A DNA stretch of 64,000 nt from Micromonospora costi. GTDB lineage: Bacteria; Actinomycetota; Actinomycetes; Mycobacteriales; Micromonosporaceae. Position 1 is the first letter of the stretch; each line of letters begins with the position of its first letter. The notes under the pieces are model-generated. The model made no database searches. It saw only the letters and a program-made list of their open reading frames with translations, and was not told the DNA's origin. The position numbers and the translations under genes are program-made. The stretch spans positions 1 to 64,000 of the forward strand of contig NZ_RBAN01000009.1 in NCBI RefSeq assembly GCF_003626655.1. Direction: 5' to 3'. Below are positions 6,931 through 15,926 of the stretch, one piece after another.

Positions 6931-9092
6931 GGCGTTCCCTTCGTCGGTTCGATCGTCGCGAGGAAGACGTCACCGTTGCCGAGCGCGTCGCCGCCCAGCG
7001 GCGCTCCGGCGGTGAGCCCGCTGACCAGCAGCCGTCCGTCGGCCGCGCGGGTCGCGTACACGTTCTCCTCGCCGAACGCGTCGGCCGCGTCGTCGCGGGC
7101 GGTGCCGTACTGGGCGACGCCCAGCTGGCGGCCGCGCGCGTCCAGCCGCAGGGTCAGCACGTCGGCGCCGCCGACCGGCAGGCCGAGCCGGCTGCCGGTG
7201 AAGCCGACCACGGCCACCGCGCCGTCGGCCAGCGGCACCACGTCCGCGCCGGCGTCGGCGCCCGTGCCGCCGGTCACCGTCCGCCAGCGCTGCCGGCCCG
7301 CCGTCGTGTACGCCACGGTCAGCACGTCGGTGCCGCCGGCGGTCGCCTCGCCGCCCGTGGACCCGGTGGCGACCACCGTGCCGTTCGCGGCGACGGCCAC
7401 ACCGCCGAGCAGGTCGTCGCCGGCGCCGCCGGCCGCGTTCACCCAGCGGCGGGTGCCGGCCGGGTCGAAAGCGGCCAGCCAACCGTCGGCGCCGCCCAGC
7501 GACGTCGTGCCGGGCAGCCCGGCCGACTTGCCGCCCGCCACGTAGACGCCCTGCGCGTCGGCCGCCACGGCGTACGCCTTGTCCTCGCCCGGCCCGCCGA
7601 ACTGGCGGCTCCAGACGACCTGCCCGTCCGGGGCGACCCGGACCAGCACGGCGTCCTTGTCCCCGGCCGCCGCCTCACCCGCGAAGGAGCCGCTCGTGTA
7701 GCCGGCCAGGTAGGCGCCGCCGTCCGGGGCCGCCGCGAGCGCGTAGAAGCGGTCCGCCTTCGCCGGGTCGCCGGCCTGGGTGAGCCAGACCCGCTGGCCG
7801 GTCTCGCTCAACCGGGTCACGAAACCGTCGTCGGCGGGGCTGCCGGGGTGGCCGCCGTCGAGGTCGCCGCGCGTGTACCCGGCCGCGAGCACCCCTCCGT
7901 CGGCGAGGGGCACCACGCCGTACAGCCGCTCGTTGGCGGCGGTGCCGAACTGTCTGACCCACCGGGTGGCGCCGTCCGCGCCGAGCCGGCTCACCACAGC
8001 GTCCAGCCCGCCCGCGTACGGCTGCCCGGCCACCGGGCCGGAGGCCGCGTACCCGATGGTGGTGGCGCCGTCGGCGTGGGCCGCCACCCCACCGGCCCAG
8101 TCGGCGCCGGCGGTGCCGTGCGGCGGGCCGGGCAGCCCCGCGGGCGGTGTGACGCTCAGCGTGCCCGCGAGGTGCTTCAGACCGTCCACGAAGGCCGGAC
8201 GCCAGACGTCCCAGTCGTGCCCCCCGTCGAGCACGCGGAACTCGGCGGCCACCCCGTCGGCACGGCGGACGGTGTTGTAGAGCGTGGCGGCCTCGTAGTC
8301 GAGGTCGTGCACGGCGTCGGCCGGGTCCGGGTTGGCCCACTCGTCGTCGCCGACCGCGATGTACATCCGCACCGGCGACTCCGGGTCCAGCCCCGGCAGC
8401 AGGGCCGGGTAGTTCAACCGCTGGTACACCTCGTCGGAGAAGCGCTGCTCCCCCGCGCCGAACGCGCCGTACTCCCGCGCCGACGAGTCGGCCGGCGGCA
8501 GCGGCCGGTACACGGCCGGGCTGAGCACCAGCGCGTTGGCGAACAGGTCGGAGTGGGCGAGCGCGTAGCGCAGCGCGCCCGCGCCGCCCATCGAGTAGCC
8601 GCCGACCAGCCGCGCGCCCCGGTGGGCCGCCGTGCGGTACGTGGCGTCGACGTGCGCCACCAGGTCCCGGGTGAGCGCCGTCTCGACCGGGCGGCCGGGA
8701 TCGTCCGCGCCCGTGTAGGCGGAGTCCACGTACCAGTTGCCGCGGCTGCTCCACGGCGCGTCGGGCAGGACCGCGATGACCGGCGGGACCTCGCCGTCGG
8801 CGATCATCCGGTCCAGGTCGGCCTTCACGCGGGTCCACGCCTGCATCGTGTCGCCGCGCCCGTGCAGCAGGTAGAGCACCGGGTAGCGGGTTTCGGTCTG
8901 CGTGGCGTAGCCGTACGGCAGGTAGACGGTGTAGTCGATGCTGCCGCCGAGCGCGGGGGACGGCGCCGCGGCGGTGGTCAACGTGCCCGCGCGGGTCTTC
9001 TCCGCGCCCGCCGTACCGGGCACCGCGCCGGCCAGGCCGAGCGCGAGGACCACGGCGGCGACACCGCCGCCGATCCGCCAGCGTCTGCTCAT
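6927..9092 (-). CDS. Secreted esterase (Esterase_D type) with C-terminal beta-propeller repeats
   Basis: The 721-residue product has a signal peptide (hydrophobic core, cleavage near PGTAGA, residue 29). Residues about 45-310 form an alpha/beta hydrolase of the putative-esterase type: YTVYLPYGYATQTETRYPVL, LLHGRGDTMQAW, the nucleophile elbow GGYSMGGAGALRYAL and a late DGGHDWDVW carrying the catalytic His. Residues about 330-720 contain six or seven repeats of roughly 55 residues with GGVAAHADG, DGGVLAAGYT, DGGAYLAGYT and GTVVATGSTGG motifs, an SBBP-like beta-propeller. GAGGAG precedes the ATG, overlapping the stop of the upstream gene. It is odd to find an exported esterase in a unit of otherwise cytosolic enzymes; it may release an ester-linked nutrient outside the cell. 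Confidence 0.8.
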   Translation of the reverse strand: MSRRWRIGGGVAAVVLALGLAGAVPGTAGAEKTRAGTLTTAAAPSPALGGSIDYTVYLPYGYATQTETRYPVLYLLHGRGDTMQAWTRVKADLDRMIADGEVPPVIAVLPDAPWSSRGNWYVDSAYTGADDPGRPVETALTRDLVAHVDATYRTAAHRGARLVGGYSMGGAGALRYALAHSDLFANALVLSPAVYRPLPPADSSAREYGAFGAGEQRFSDEVYQRLNYPALLPGLDPESPVRMYIAVGDDEWANPDPADAVHDLDYEAATLYNTVRRADGVAAEFRVLDGGHDWDVWRPAFVDGLKHLAGTLSVTPPAGLPGPPHGTAGADWAGGVAAHADGATTIGYAASGPVAGQPYAGGLDAVVSRLGADGATRWVRQFGTAANERLYGVVPLADGGVLAAGYTRGDLDGGHPGSPADDGFVTRLSETGQRVWLTQAGDPAKADRFYALAAAPDGGAYLAGYTSGSFAGEAAAGDKDAVLVRVAPDGQVVWSRQFGGPGEDKAYAVAADAQGVYVAGGKSAGLPGTTSLGGADGWLAAFDPAGTRRWVNAAGGAGDDLLGGVAVAANGTVVATGSTGGEATAGGTDVLTVAYTTAGRQRWRTVTGGTGADAGADVVPLADGAVAVVGFTGSRLGLPVGGADVLTLRLDARGRQLGVAQYGTARDDAADAFGEENVYATRAADGRLLVSGLTAGAPLGGDALGNGDVFLATIEPTKGTP

Positions 9093-9096
9093 GAGA

Positions 9097-11046
9097 TCAC
9101 TCCTCGGGGGTGGGGAGGTCGGCCACGCAGCGGAAGCCGACCTGGTCGGAGCGGGTGAGACCGGCCCCGGTGAGCAGCAGCTTCACCGAGACCTCGGGTG
9201 GCTGGGGGCCGCCGTCGAGGTACCAGTCGGAGCCCTCGGCCCGGTACGCGGCGCCGCCCTTGAGGATGGCGAACCGCGTACGCCCGTCGGAGTGCTCGCT
9301 CTCGGTCAGGTTCCACACGAGCGGCGCCCGCCGGGTGAGCAGCCCCGCCTCGGCGGCCACCTGCCACTCGTCCTCGGTGGGCAGTCGCAGGCCGGCCCAG
9401 GCCGCGTACGCCCGCGCGTCGGCCAGGTCCACCCCGGTGACCGGGGCGTCGGCGGGCCCCCGCCCGGCGGTGAACCGCTCGGGGCGCACGGGCCGGTAGC
9501 CGGTGGCGCGCAGGAACTCGGCGTACTCGCCGTGGGTGACCTCGTGCGTGGCGATCGCGAACCGGCCGAGCGTGACGGTGCGGCGCAGCGTGGCGGTGTG
9601 GTGCAGCCGCGGCGGCAGCGGCTTCCACTCGTCGACGTACGGCGTCTCGCCGTACAGCCCGGTCTCCCGCACCCGGTGCCGGACCACCAGATCCCGCCGG
9701 CCCGCGGCGACCTCCACCATGCCGGCCGGCACCGCGGCCGCGGGCGCCCACGGGGTGCGGGTACGCACGGCGGCCCGCGCCGGGAAGGACGGGTCGCCGG
9801 TCGGCGGTGCGTGCCGGGCCACGGTGGCGTCGGTGACCACCACGGCGGCGATCGCCCCGGCCGGCAACGGACCGCCCACGGCGACGCGGCCGTCGCCGGC
9901 CTCGGTGACGGTCAGCTCGGCGCCGGTGACCAGGTCGACGAAGCGCGCGCCGGGCCGGGCGTCGGTGACGACCCACGGCCCGTCGTGGTCCCCGCCGAGG
10001 TTCGCGACCGTCCACAGCGGTTCGCCGTCGTGCGTCCAGCGGGACGCGTACACCTGGCCGGTGCCGGGGTGGTCGGCGAGCGGGACCCAGTCCTCGGCGC
10101 GCAACCACGCGGCGTGGGTGGCCTGAACGCGGCGCATCGCGCGCAGCACCGCGCGGTCCCGCTCGTTCCACCCGACCCAGACGCCGAAGACGCTCTCCCA
10201 CACGAGCACACCCACGCCGTTGAGCCAGGCCGAGTGCAGTTCCTCGAGGTGGTCGCGGTGCCAGCGGCGGGTGTGGTGCAGGACGTGCCGCCGCTCGAAC
10301 CACTTGGCCCGCAGCACCCCGGGCACCGTCGAGTCCGCGAACCACTGCGCCCAGGACATGGCGTGGTCGCCGATGCGGGTGAGCGGGACGCGGCTCTCCC
10401 CCTCCAGCACCAGGCCGGGGCGTACGGCGTCGAGCGCGGCGCGCAGCTCGCCCGCGCCCTCCTTGAGGGTGTCGAGGAAGACCCCGTCGACGCCGAGTTT
10501 GCCGGCGAGGGCCGCGACCTCCTCGGCGTCGGTGCCCGCCTCGCGGCGGGTGCCGGTGTCCCACGGGTTGTAGTCGACGAACACCCGCACCCCGCGCGCC
10601 TGGAACGCGCGCACCACGTCGGGCAGCTCCGGCACGTCCCGGTACCAGTCGAACTGGTTGCGGTCGTCCAGCCCGATGACCGGGTACGCGTGCCACAGCA
10701 CCACGCCGTCGAAGCCGCCGAAGTCCCGCTCGGCGGCGTCGAGGAACGCGTCGACGGTGAAGACGCCGCGCTCGTGGTCGTAGAGCGTCTCGTCCCACAG
10801 CCAGGCGAGACAGACGGTGAAGCAGTCGCCGGTGATCTCGTCGTAGTGCGCGCCGGTGTAGCCGAGCCGGGTGCGCGCGTCGGCCCGCCAGCGGGTCAGC
10901 TGCTCGCGCCAGGCGGGCCAGTCCGCGGGGTCGTCGGGCGCGGCGAAGATCTTCGCCTCGTCGAGCACGCCGAGGTCGGCCCGCTCGTCGAGTGGCACCT
11001 CGGTGGGACGGTCGATCGGGCGCGGGACGTACGGGTTGAAGCTCAC
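9097..11046 (-). CDS. TIM-barrel glycosidase-like protein fused to an FGE-sulfatase-like domain
   Basis: A 649-residue protein beginning VSFNPYVPRP at a GTG that overlaps the ribokinase stop (GTGA). Residues about 40-330 look like a glycoside-hydrolase-type barrel: WLWDETLYDHERGVFTVDAF, FDGVVLWHAYP, RGVRVFVDYNPWD, LGVDGVFLDTLKEG and LVLEGES, where Asp/Glu residues end successive strands. A beta-sandwich region follows. Residues about 500-649 resemble the formylglycine-generating-enzyme fold: FAIATHEVTHGEYAEFLRATGY, AYAAWAGLRLPTEDEWQVAAEAG, VWNLTES, FAILKGGAAY and GFRCVADL. The paired copper-binding cysteines of true FGE are not seen, so the domain is probably structural or ligand-binding. I cannot assign a glycosidase family or substrate. 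Confidence 0.65.
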   Translation of the reverse strand: MSFNPYVPRPIDRPTEVPLDERADLGVLDEAKIFAAPDDPADWPAWREQLTRWRADARTRLGYTGAHYDEITGDCFTVCLAWLWDETLYDHERGVFTVDAFLDAAERDFGGFDGVVLWHAYPVIGLDDRNQFDWYRDVPELPDVVRAFQARGVRVFVDYNPWDTGTRREAGTDAEEVAALAGKLGVDGVFLDTLKEGAGELRAALDAVRPGLVLEGESRVPLTRIGDHAMSWAQWFADSTVPGVLRAKWFERRHVLHHTRRWHRDHLEELHSAWLNGVGVLVWESVFGVWVGWNERDRAVLRAMRRVQATHAAWLRAEDWVPLADHPGTGQVYASRWTHDGEPLWTVANLGGDHDGPWVVTDARPGARFVDLVTGAELTVTEAGDGRVAVGGPLPAGAIAAVVVTDATVARHAPPTGDPSFPARAAVRTRTPWAPAAAVPAGMVEVAAGRRDLVVRHRVRETGLYGETPYVDEWKPLPPRLHHTATLRRTVTLGRFAIATHEVTHGEYAEFLRATGYRPVRPERFTAGRGPADAPVTGVDLADARAYAAWAGLRLPTEDEWQVAAEAGLLTRRAPLVWNLTESEHSDGRTRFAILKGGAAYRAEGSDWYLDGGPQPPEVSVKLLLTGAGLTRSDQVGFRCVADLPTPEE

Positions 11047-11981
11047 GGGGTACCTCGGTAGGTCGCGTCGTGGAGGGCGTCGATGGCCGCCCGCTCGGGC
11101 AGCGCGGTGGACGCGCCGGGGCGCTGGGCACAGGCCGCGCCGGCCGCGCACGCCCAGCGCAGGCTCGCGGCGACGGTCTCCTCGCTGATCGCACCGCCGC
11201 GCTCGGCCCACGAGACCGCGAGGGCGCCGGTGAACGCGTCGCCCGCCGCTGTGGTGTCCACCGCCTCGATGCGCGGCGCCGGGATCTCCAGCCGCAGGCC
11301 GCGCCGGTCGGCGTACGCGGCGCCGCGCGCCCCGAGCGTCAGCACCACCCGTGGCACCAGCGCGAGCAGGGCGTCGAGCAGCACGGCCGGGTCGGCCGAG
11401 GCGGCTCCGGCCACGGTGGCCGCCTCGTGCTCGTTGACGACGAGCACGTCGACGAGGTCGAGCAGTTCGACCGGCAGGGTGGCCGCCGGCGCGGCGTTGA
11501 GCACGACGGTGGTGCCCTCGGCCCGGGCCCAGTCGGCGGCCTGGACCACCGTGGACAGCGGCACCTCCAGCTGGAGCAGCAGCACCTCGGCGCCCGCGAT
11601 GGTCGCCCGGTCCTCGGCGCCCAGGTCGGTGACCGCGCCGTTGGCGCCGGGGGCGACCACGATGAAGTTCTCGGCGGACCGGTCGACGGCGATCAGCGCC
11701 ACGCCGGACGGGCCGGGCACCGTACGCAGGCCGCGCACGCCCACCCCCGAACCGGCCAGGCTGTCCCGGAGCTGGACGCCGAACGCGTCGTCGCCGACGG
11801 CCCCCACGAAGTCGCAGGCCGCCCCGGCGCGGGCCGCCGCGACCGCCTGGTTGGCGCCCTTGCCGCCCGGCACGGTGCGGAAGTCCTCGCCGAGCACCGT
11901 CTCCCCGGGCCGGGGCAGCTGCGGGGCCGTCACCACCAGGTCGAGGTTGGCGCTGCCGACCACCACCACGCGTGCGCTCAT
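11043..11981 (-). CDS. rbsK: Ribokinase-like PfkB sugar kinase
   Basis: A 312-residue PfkB kinase starting MSARVVVVGSANLDLV; GGGAGACAGGGA precedes the ATG. Ribokinase hallmarks are in order: NLDLVVTAPQLPRPGETV, the glycine-rich GGKGANQAVAAARAG, the mid-chain VLLLQLEVP and VVLNAAPA, LVVNEHEA, VVLTLGARGAAYAD and the C-terminal DTTAAGDAFTGALA containing the catalytic base Asp and anion hole. It would transfer phosphate from ATP to the 5-hydroxyl of ribose or a similar pentose, or to a nucleoside. It lies directly after two ADP-ribosylglycohydrolase-family genes, so the ribose it phosphorylates may be released by those enzymes. The symbol is given for family resemblance; another furanose or ribosyl compound is possible. 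Confidence 0.8.
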   Translation of the reverse strand: MSARVVVVGSANLDLVVTAPQLPRPGETVLGEDFRTVPGGKGANQAVAAARAGAACDFVGAVGDDAFGVQLRDSLAGSGVGVRGLRTVPGPSGVALIAVDRSAENFIVVAPGANGAVTDLGAEDRATIAGAEVLLLQLEVPLSTVVQAADWARAEGTTVVLNAAPAATLPVELLDLVDVLVVNEHEAATVAGAASADPAVLLDALLALVPRVVLTLGARGAAYADRRGLRLEIPAPRIEAVDTTAAGDAFTGALAVSWAERGGAISEETVAASLRWACAAGAACAQRPGASTALPERAAIDALHDATYRGTP

Positions 11982-12030
11982 TCCCTGTCTCCCTCCGTCC
12001 GCCGGTCGCCGGCGGGCGCGCGTCGCCCGG

Positions 12031-13383
12031 TCACGACCCGGCACCCGGCTCGGCCAGCGCCCGGGTGCGCCGCGTCAGCTCGTCGAAGCCGATCCCGTCG
12101 AAGCCGGCGATGCTGCTGGCCAGCCGGTTGTGCAGCGGGGCCACCCACCGCCCGGGCAGCCCGGACGCGCCGGCGAGGGCCCCGGCCACGGCGCCGACGG
12201 TCGCGCCCGTCGAGTCGGTGTCCCAGCCCCCGCTGACCACCGCGCAGATCGACCGCTCGAAGTCGCCCCGCCCGTACGCGAGCGCGGCGGCCACGAGTGC
12301 CGCGTTGTTGCGGACGTGCACCCAGTGCAGGTGGCCGTGGCGGGCGTAGATCGCGTCCACGACGCGTTCCCAGTCGTCGCCGTCGGCGCCCAGCGCCCGC
12401 GCCTCCCGCACCGTCGCCGCGAACCGGCTGCGCGGTGGCAGCACCGACTCGGCGGCGTCCAGCACCTCGTCCACGTCGGCGGCGACCGGCGCGGCGGCGG
12501 CCAGCGCCGCGGCCCAGATCGCACCGTGCACCCCGCCCCGGACGTGGCTGACCGTCGCGTCCCGGTACGCCAGCTCTGCGGCCCGGTCCGGACGGCCGGG
12601 GTTGACCCAGCCGTACACGTCGGTGCGGATCTGCGCACCGATCCACTCCCGGAACGGGTTGTGCCGGCGGGCGCTCTCCGGCGGCGCGAGCCCCAGCAGC
12701 AGGTTCCGGTACGCCACCCGCTCGGCCGTGAAGACCCGCCCGCCGGGCAGCCAGTCCAGCCACGCCTGCGCGACGTCGGCGCTGGTGAAGTCCCGCCCGT
12801 GCGTCTCCAGCACGCGCAGCGCCAGCAGCGCGTAGTTCAGGTCGTCGTCCTCGGGCATGCCGTCGATGTTCTCGGCGAGGCTGGTCGGCGCGCTGCGCCG
12901 GTTCCATGGCCAACGGGCCGCGATGTCGGCCGGCAGGCCCTGCGCCGTGAACCAGTCCCGCAGCGGCCAGCGGCCGGTCGCGGTGAGGATCTCGCGGATC
13001 CCCTCCCGGGGGATCTTCTCGACCGGCTTGCCGAGCAGGCAGCCGACCGCCCGGCCGAGCCAGGCGCCGTGGACCCGGTCGTACGTCGCGGCGGTCGGCA
13101 GCGCGAAGTCCGCGGGCCAGCTCGCGCGGATCGCGGCCAGGTCGTCGGGTTCGTCGTCGGCCGCCACGGCGGGCAGCGCGTCGGCGGCGTCCAGCAGCTC
13201 GGCGGCGAGCGCCCGCAGCTCCGGCGACGCCGGGGTCGGCGAGGCGCCGCTGACCGGCGGGGTGAGGTCCCCGCCGGCCCGCGCCCACCGATCCGCGAGG
13301 GCGGTGACGTCGCGTCCCTCGTCCCGGCTGGCCGCCAGCTCGTGCGGCAGCAGGTCCTCCGGCTGCACCCAGGTGATCCTCAC
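12031..13383 (-). CDS. ADP-ribosylglycohydrolase-family protein B (long form)
   Basis: The 450-residue product starts at a GTG (VRITWVQPEDLLPHE) overlapping the stop of the preceding paralogue by GTGA. The ADP-ribosylglycohydrolase core begins near residue 120 with YDRVHGAWLGRAVGCLLGKPVE. Metal-site acidic clusters are PEDDDLNYA, replacing the usual TDDT, and GGWDTDSTGATVGAVAGAL near the C-terminus. The first 100 residues are an extra domain without clear identity. The family uses two Mg2+ ions to cleave N- or O-glycosidic bonds to ADP-ribose or simpler ribosides. In a LacI/ABC/ribokinase unit a small-molecule riboside is more likely than a modified protein. It differs strongly from the adjacent paralogue, so the two probably act on different bonds or substrates. 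Confidence 0.82.
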   Translation of the reverse strand: MRITWVQPEDLLPHELAASRDEGRDVTALADRWARAGGDLTPPVSGASPTPASPELRALAAELLDAADALPAVAADDEPDDLAAIRASWPADFALPTAATYDRVHGAWLGRAVGCLLGKPVEKIPREGIREILTATGRWPLRDWFTAQGLPADIAARWPWNRRSAPTSLAENIDGMPEDDDLNYALLALRVLETHGRDFTSADVAQAWLDWLPGGRVFTAERVAYRNLLLGLAPPESARRHNPFREWIGAQIRTDVYGWVNPGRPDRAAELAYRDATVSHVRGGVHGAIWAAALAAAAPVAADVDEVLDAAESVLPPRSRFAATVREARALGADGDDWERVVDAIYARHGHLHWVHVRNNAALVAAALAYGRGDFERSICAVVSGGWDTDSTGATVGAVAGALAGASGLPGRWVAPLHNRLASSIAGFDGIGFDELTRRTRALAEPGAGS

Positions 13384-14594
13384 CGGGCCGGCTCCCCGTC
13401 CCGCTCCCCGCCCGCGGGGCCGGGCTGGCGTGGCACGTCGCCGGCCTGCCGCGACGCGTCGCCGGTCAGCCCGGCGAAGCGCTCGGCCCGGCGGGCGAAG
13501 CGGGCCCGGTCGCGTTCGAACACCTCGCCCGCCACCGCCGCGAGCATCCGGGCGGGCTCGGTGAGGTCCGTGCGGGAGGCCGTGGCCACCGCCTCGGACC
13601 ATTCCGCCGGCACGGCCGCCGCGCCGCCGAGCGCCCCGGCGATCGCACCGGCCATGGTGGCCGTGGAGTCGGCGTCCCGGCCGTAGTTCACCGCGCCCAG
13701 CACCGCCGGCCGGTACGCGCCGCCGGCCACCACGAGCATGCCCAGCGCCACCGGCAGTTCCTCGATGGCGTGCAGCCGGCTGGGCCGGCGGGCGCCCAGG
13801 CCCGGGCTGCGGTACTCCTCGCCCACCGTGTCGTACGGGGCCACCGCGGCCCGCAGCGCGGGGATCGCGGTCTTCCAGTCGTGGTGTCCCCGGGCCTCCT
13901 TGACGACCGCGTCGATGGCGGCCCGGGTGCCGTCGCGGGCCAGGTCGAGCGCGGCCGCGACCACGTCGTCGACGGTCGCGCCGGAGGCGGCCGCCGCGGC
14001 GACCGCGGCGGCGAACACCGCCGCGGCCTCCCGCCCGTAGCTGTGCTGGTGCGCCCCGGCGATCTCGACCGCCTCGGCGTACGCCCCGGCCGGATCGCCC
14101 GCGTTCACGATGCCGACCGGCGCCATGTACATGGCCGCGCCACAGTTGACGATGTTGCCCACCCCGGCCTCACGCGGGTCCGCGTGCGCGTGGTGCAGGC
14201 GGGTGACCAGCCACCGCTCGGCGGCCGCGAGACGGTGGAAGGTCACCCCCTCCCGCTCCAGGTCGGGGATGTAGACCACCCGCTCGATCAGATCGGGGAC
14301 CAGGAGCTCCACCACGTCGTACGCGTCGAGGTGGTCGCGCTTGGCCGCGTAGGCACGGACCAGGGCGTGGGTCATCAGGGTGTCGTCGGTGATGTGCCCG
14401 TCGCCCTTGTGGTACGGCGCGAGCGGCCGCGCGGTGGCCCAGTCGGCGTGGTACGGGGGCACGATGCCCTCGACCCAGCCGCCGAAGCGTACGCGGATCT
14501 GCTCCGGTAGGGCCGTCTCGGTGGCGCCGCCGAGGGCGTCACCGACCGCCGCGCCGACCAGGCATCCGACCGATGTGTCGAGCAAGAGTGACAT
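13380..14594 (-). CDS. ADP-ribosylglycohydrolase-family protein A
   Basis: A 404-residue member of the family. The N-terminus SVGCLVGAAVGDALGGATE is the classical opening, followed by KGDGHITDDTLMTHALVRAY with the TDDT metal site near residue 70, GNIVNCGAAMYMAPVGIVNA, AGAHQHSYGREAAAVFAAAV, and NYGRDADSTATMAGAIAGAL with the second metal site. All expected metal ligands appear present. The last 30 residues are a Pro/Gly/Arg-rich tail. TGAGGT serves as ribosome-binding site and the ATG lies 4 nt after the binding-protein stop, so it is the first enzyme gene after the ABC importer. The likely task is hydrolysis of a glycosidic bond in the imported compound, giving a free sugar for the kinase. Confidence 0.87.
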   Translation of the reverse strand: MSLLLDTSVGCLVGAAVGDALGGATETALPEQIRVRFGGWVEGIVPPYHADWATARPLAPYHKGDGHITDDTLMTHALVRAYAAKRDHLDAYDVVELLVPDLIERVVYIPDLEREGVTFHRLAAAERWLVTRLHHAHADPREAGVGNIVNCGAAMYMAPVGIVNAGDPAGAYAEAVEIAGAHQHSYGREAAAVFAAAVAAAAASGATVDDVVAAALDLARDGTRAAIDAVVKEARGHHDWKTAIPALRAAVAPYDTVGEEYRSPGLGARRPSRLHAIEELPVALGMLVVAGGAYRPAVLGAVNYGRDADSTATMAGAIAGALGGAAAVPAEWSEAVATASRTDLTEPARMLAAVAGEVFERDRARFARRAERFAGLTGDASRQAGDVPRQPGPAGGERDGEPAR

Positions 14595-14598
14595 TGTC

Positions 14599-15891
14599 TT
14601 ACCTCAGAACCTGCTTGCCACCGTCGACCAGCTGCGTGGCGAGCTGGTCCAGGGTGATCTTGTTGGCGAAGTACTGCTGGAGGGCCGGGGTGGCGTACTT
14701 GGTCTTCCACTCCGGGTAGCCGTCGGCCATCTGGAACGGCGCCACCGTCAGGTCCGCGGCGCTGTCCGCGGCGACGTCCCAGCCCTGCTTGCCGCCGGTG
14801 AGCTTGACCAGCTCCTCGTTGGCCTGCTTGCCTGTGGGCACGAGCCAGTCACCCTTGGCGAGGGCGGCCATGTTGGTCGGGTTGAGGAAGTACTCGAGGA
14901 ACTGCGCGGCCTGCTTCTTGTGCTTCGAGTCCTCGGAGACGGACAGCGTCTGCGGGTTGGCGGCCTGCTTGCTGGACAGCCCCTTGATCGGGGGCAGGGT
15001 GACCCACTCGAAGCCGGCCGGGGCCTGCTCGACCATCTGCTGGCGCAGCGACACCGAGCCGGGCAGCATCGCGTACTTGCCGCCGAAGAAGCCGGGCAGC
15101 GTGTCCGCGCCGCTCATGCCGAGCGCCTCCGGGGAGGCCGTCTTCGTCGTGTAGAGCATGTCGTGGATCCGCTTGGGGATCTCCTTCTCGGCGTCGGTGA
15201 CCTTGACCTCGGTGCGGCCGCCGTCGGTGTAGAAGAACTTCCCGTCGTAGTTGAGCGCGAGGTTCAGCACCCGGTTGGTGGGCGACTTCAGCGCCCAGGC
15301 CACGCCGTACTGGCCGGGCTTGGTGAGCTTCTGCGCGTTGGCCTGGAACTCGTCCCAGGTCCACCCGCCGTCGGCCGGCGGCACCGCGACGCCCGCGGCG
15401 TCGAGCAGCTTCTTGTTGGCGATGACGACCTGCGACTCCAGCAGGAACGGCACGCCGGTGACCTTCCCGTCGAAGGTCACGGTGTCCCAGACGCCCTGGT
15501 CGATCTGGCCCTTCAGGTCACCGGAGATCAGGTCGGAGAGGTCGGCCAGGTAGCCCTGCTTGCTGAACTCGCCGATCGCCGACGCCTCGTAGTGCACGAT
15601 GTCGGGTGCGTCGCCGCCCTCGAACGAGGTGACCAGCTGGTCGTGGACCGAGTTCCAGTCACCCTGGACGTACTCGACCTGGATGTCCGGGTGCTCGGCG
15701 TTCCACTTGGCGACCAGGTCCTTGTTGGCCTGCAGTGACTCCTTCTGCCAGGCGAGGCTGAGGAACCGCAGCTTGACCGGGCCGGACGTGGCCTCGTCGT
15801 CGCCGCCGTCACCGCAGGCGGTGAGGCCGCCGAGGCCGACGACCGCGACCGCGGCGGCCGCGGCGAGTCGGCGGAATCGGGTACGGAGCAT
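14599..15891 (-). CDS. Sugar ABC transporter solute-binding lipoprotein (family 1)
   Basis: A 430-residue extracytoplasmic binding protein. The signal peptide ends in lipobox GLTAC with Cys26, followed by an acidic linker. The mature part has the family 1 features: VKLRFLSLAWQKESLQANKD, NAEHPDIQVEYVQGDW, GGDAPDIVHYEASAI, YLADLSDLISGD, FDGKVTGVPFLLESQVVIANKKLLDAAGV and a later KYAMLPGSVSLRQQM. It delivers the ligand to the MalF/MalG-like permeases encoded just upstream (35-nt gap). No ATPase gene is present in this unit, so a shared MsiK-type ATPase encoded elsewhere would be needed, as is common in actinomycetes. The ligand is not evident; genomic context suggests a riboside or other sugar compound. 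Confidence 0.9.
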   Translation of the reverse strand: MLRTRFRRLAAAAAVAVVGLGGLTACGDGGDDEATSGPVKLRFLSLAWQKESLQANKDLVAKWNAEHPDIQVEYVQGDWNSVHDQLVTSFEGGDAPDIVHYEASAIGEFSKQGYLADLSDLISGDLKGQIDQGVWDTVTFDGKVTGVPFLLESQVVIANKKLLDAAGVAVPPADGGWTWDEFQANAQKLTKPGQYGVAWALKSPTNRVLNLALNYDGKFFYTDGGRTEVKVTDAEKEIPKRIHDMLYTTKTASPEALGMSGADTLPGFFGGKYAMLPGSVSLRQQMVEQAPAGFEWVTLPPIKGLSSKQAANPQTLSVSEDSKHKKQAAQFLEYFLNPTNMAALAKGDWLVPTGKQANEELVKLTGGKQGWDVAADSAADLTVAPFQMADGYPEWKTKYATPALQQYFANKITLDQLATQLVDGGKQVLR

Positions 15892-15926
15892 GGGGGATTA
15901 CCTCCTCGATGGTGGTGGGGGACGGT

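Noticed and set aside
5104..9158. Long plus-strand frames of 746-813 codons over the CoA-transferase and esterase genes
   Set aside because: Antisense shadows without ribosome-binding sites or recognisable domains.
9097..11046. A sulfatase-activating formylglycine enzyme
   Set aside because: The copper-binding Cys pair is not visible and no sulfatase gene is present.
11083..13686. An 867-codon plus-strand frame over the kinase and hydrolase genes
   Set aside because: Shadow of well-supported minus-strand genes; composition is not protein-like.
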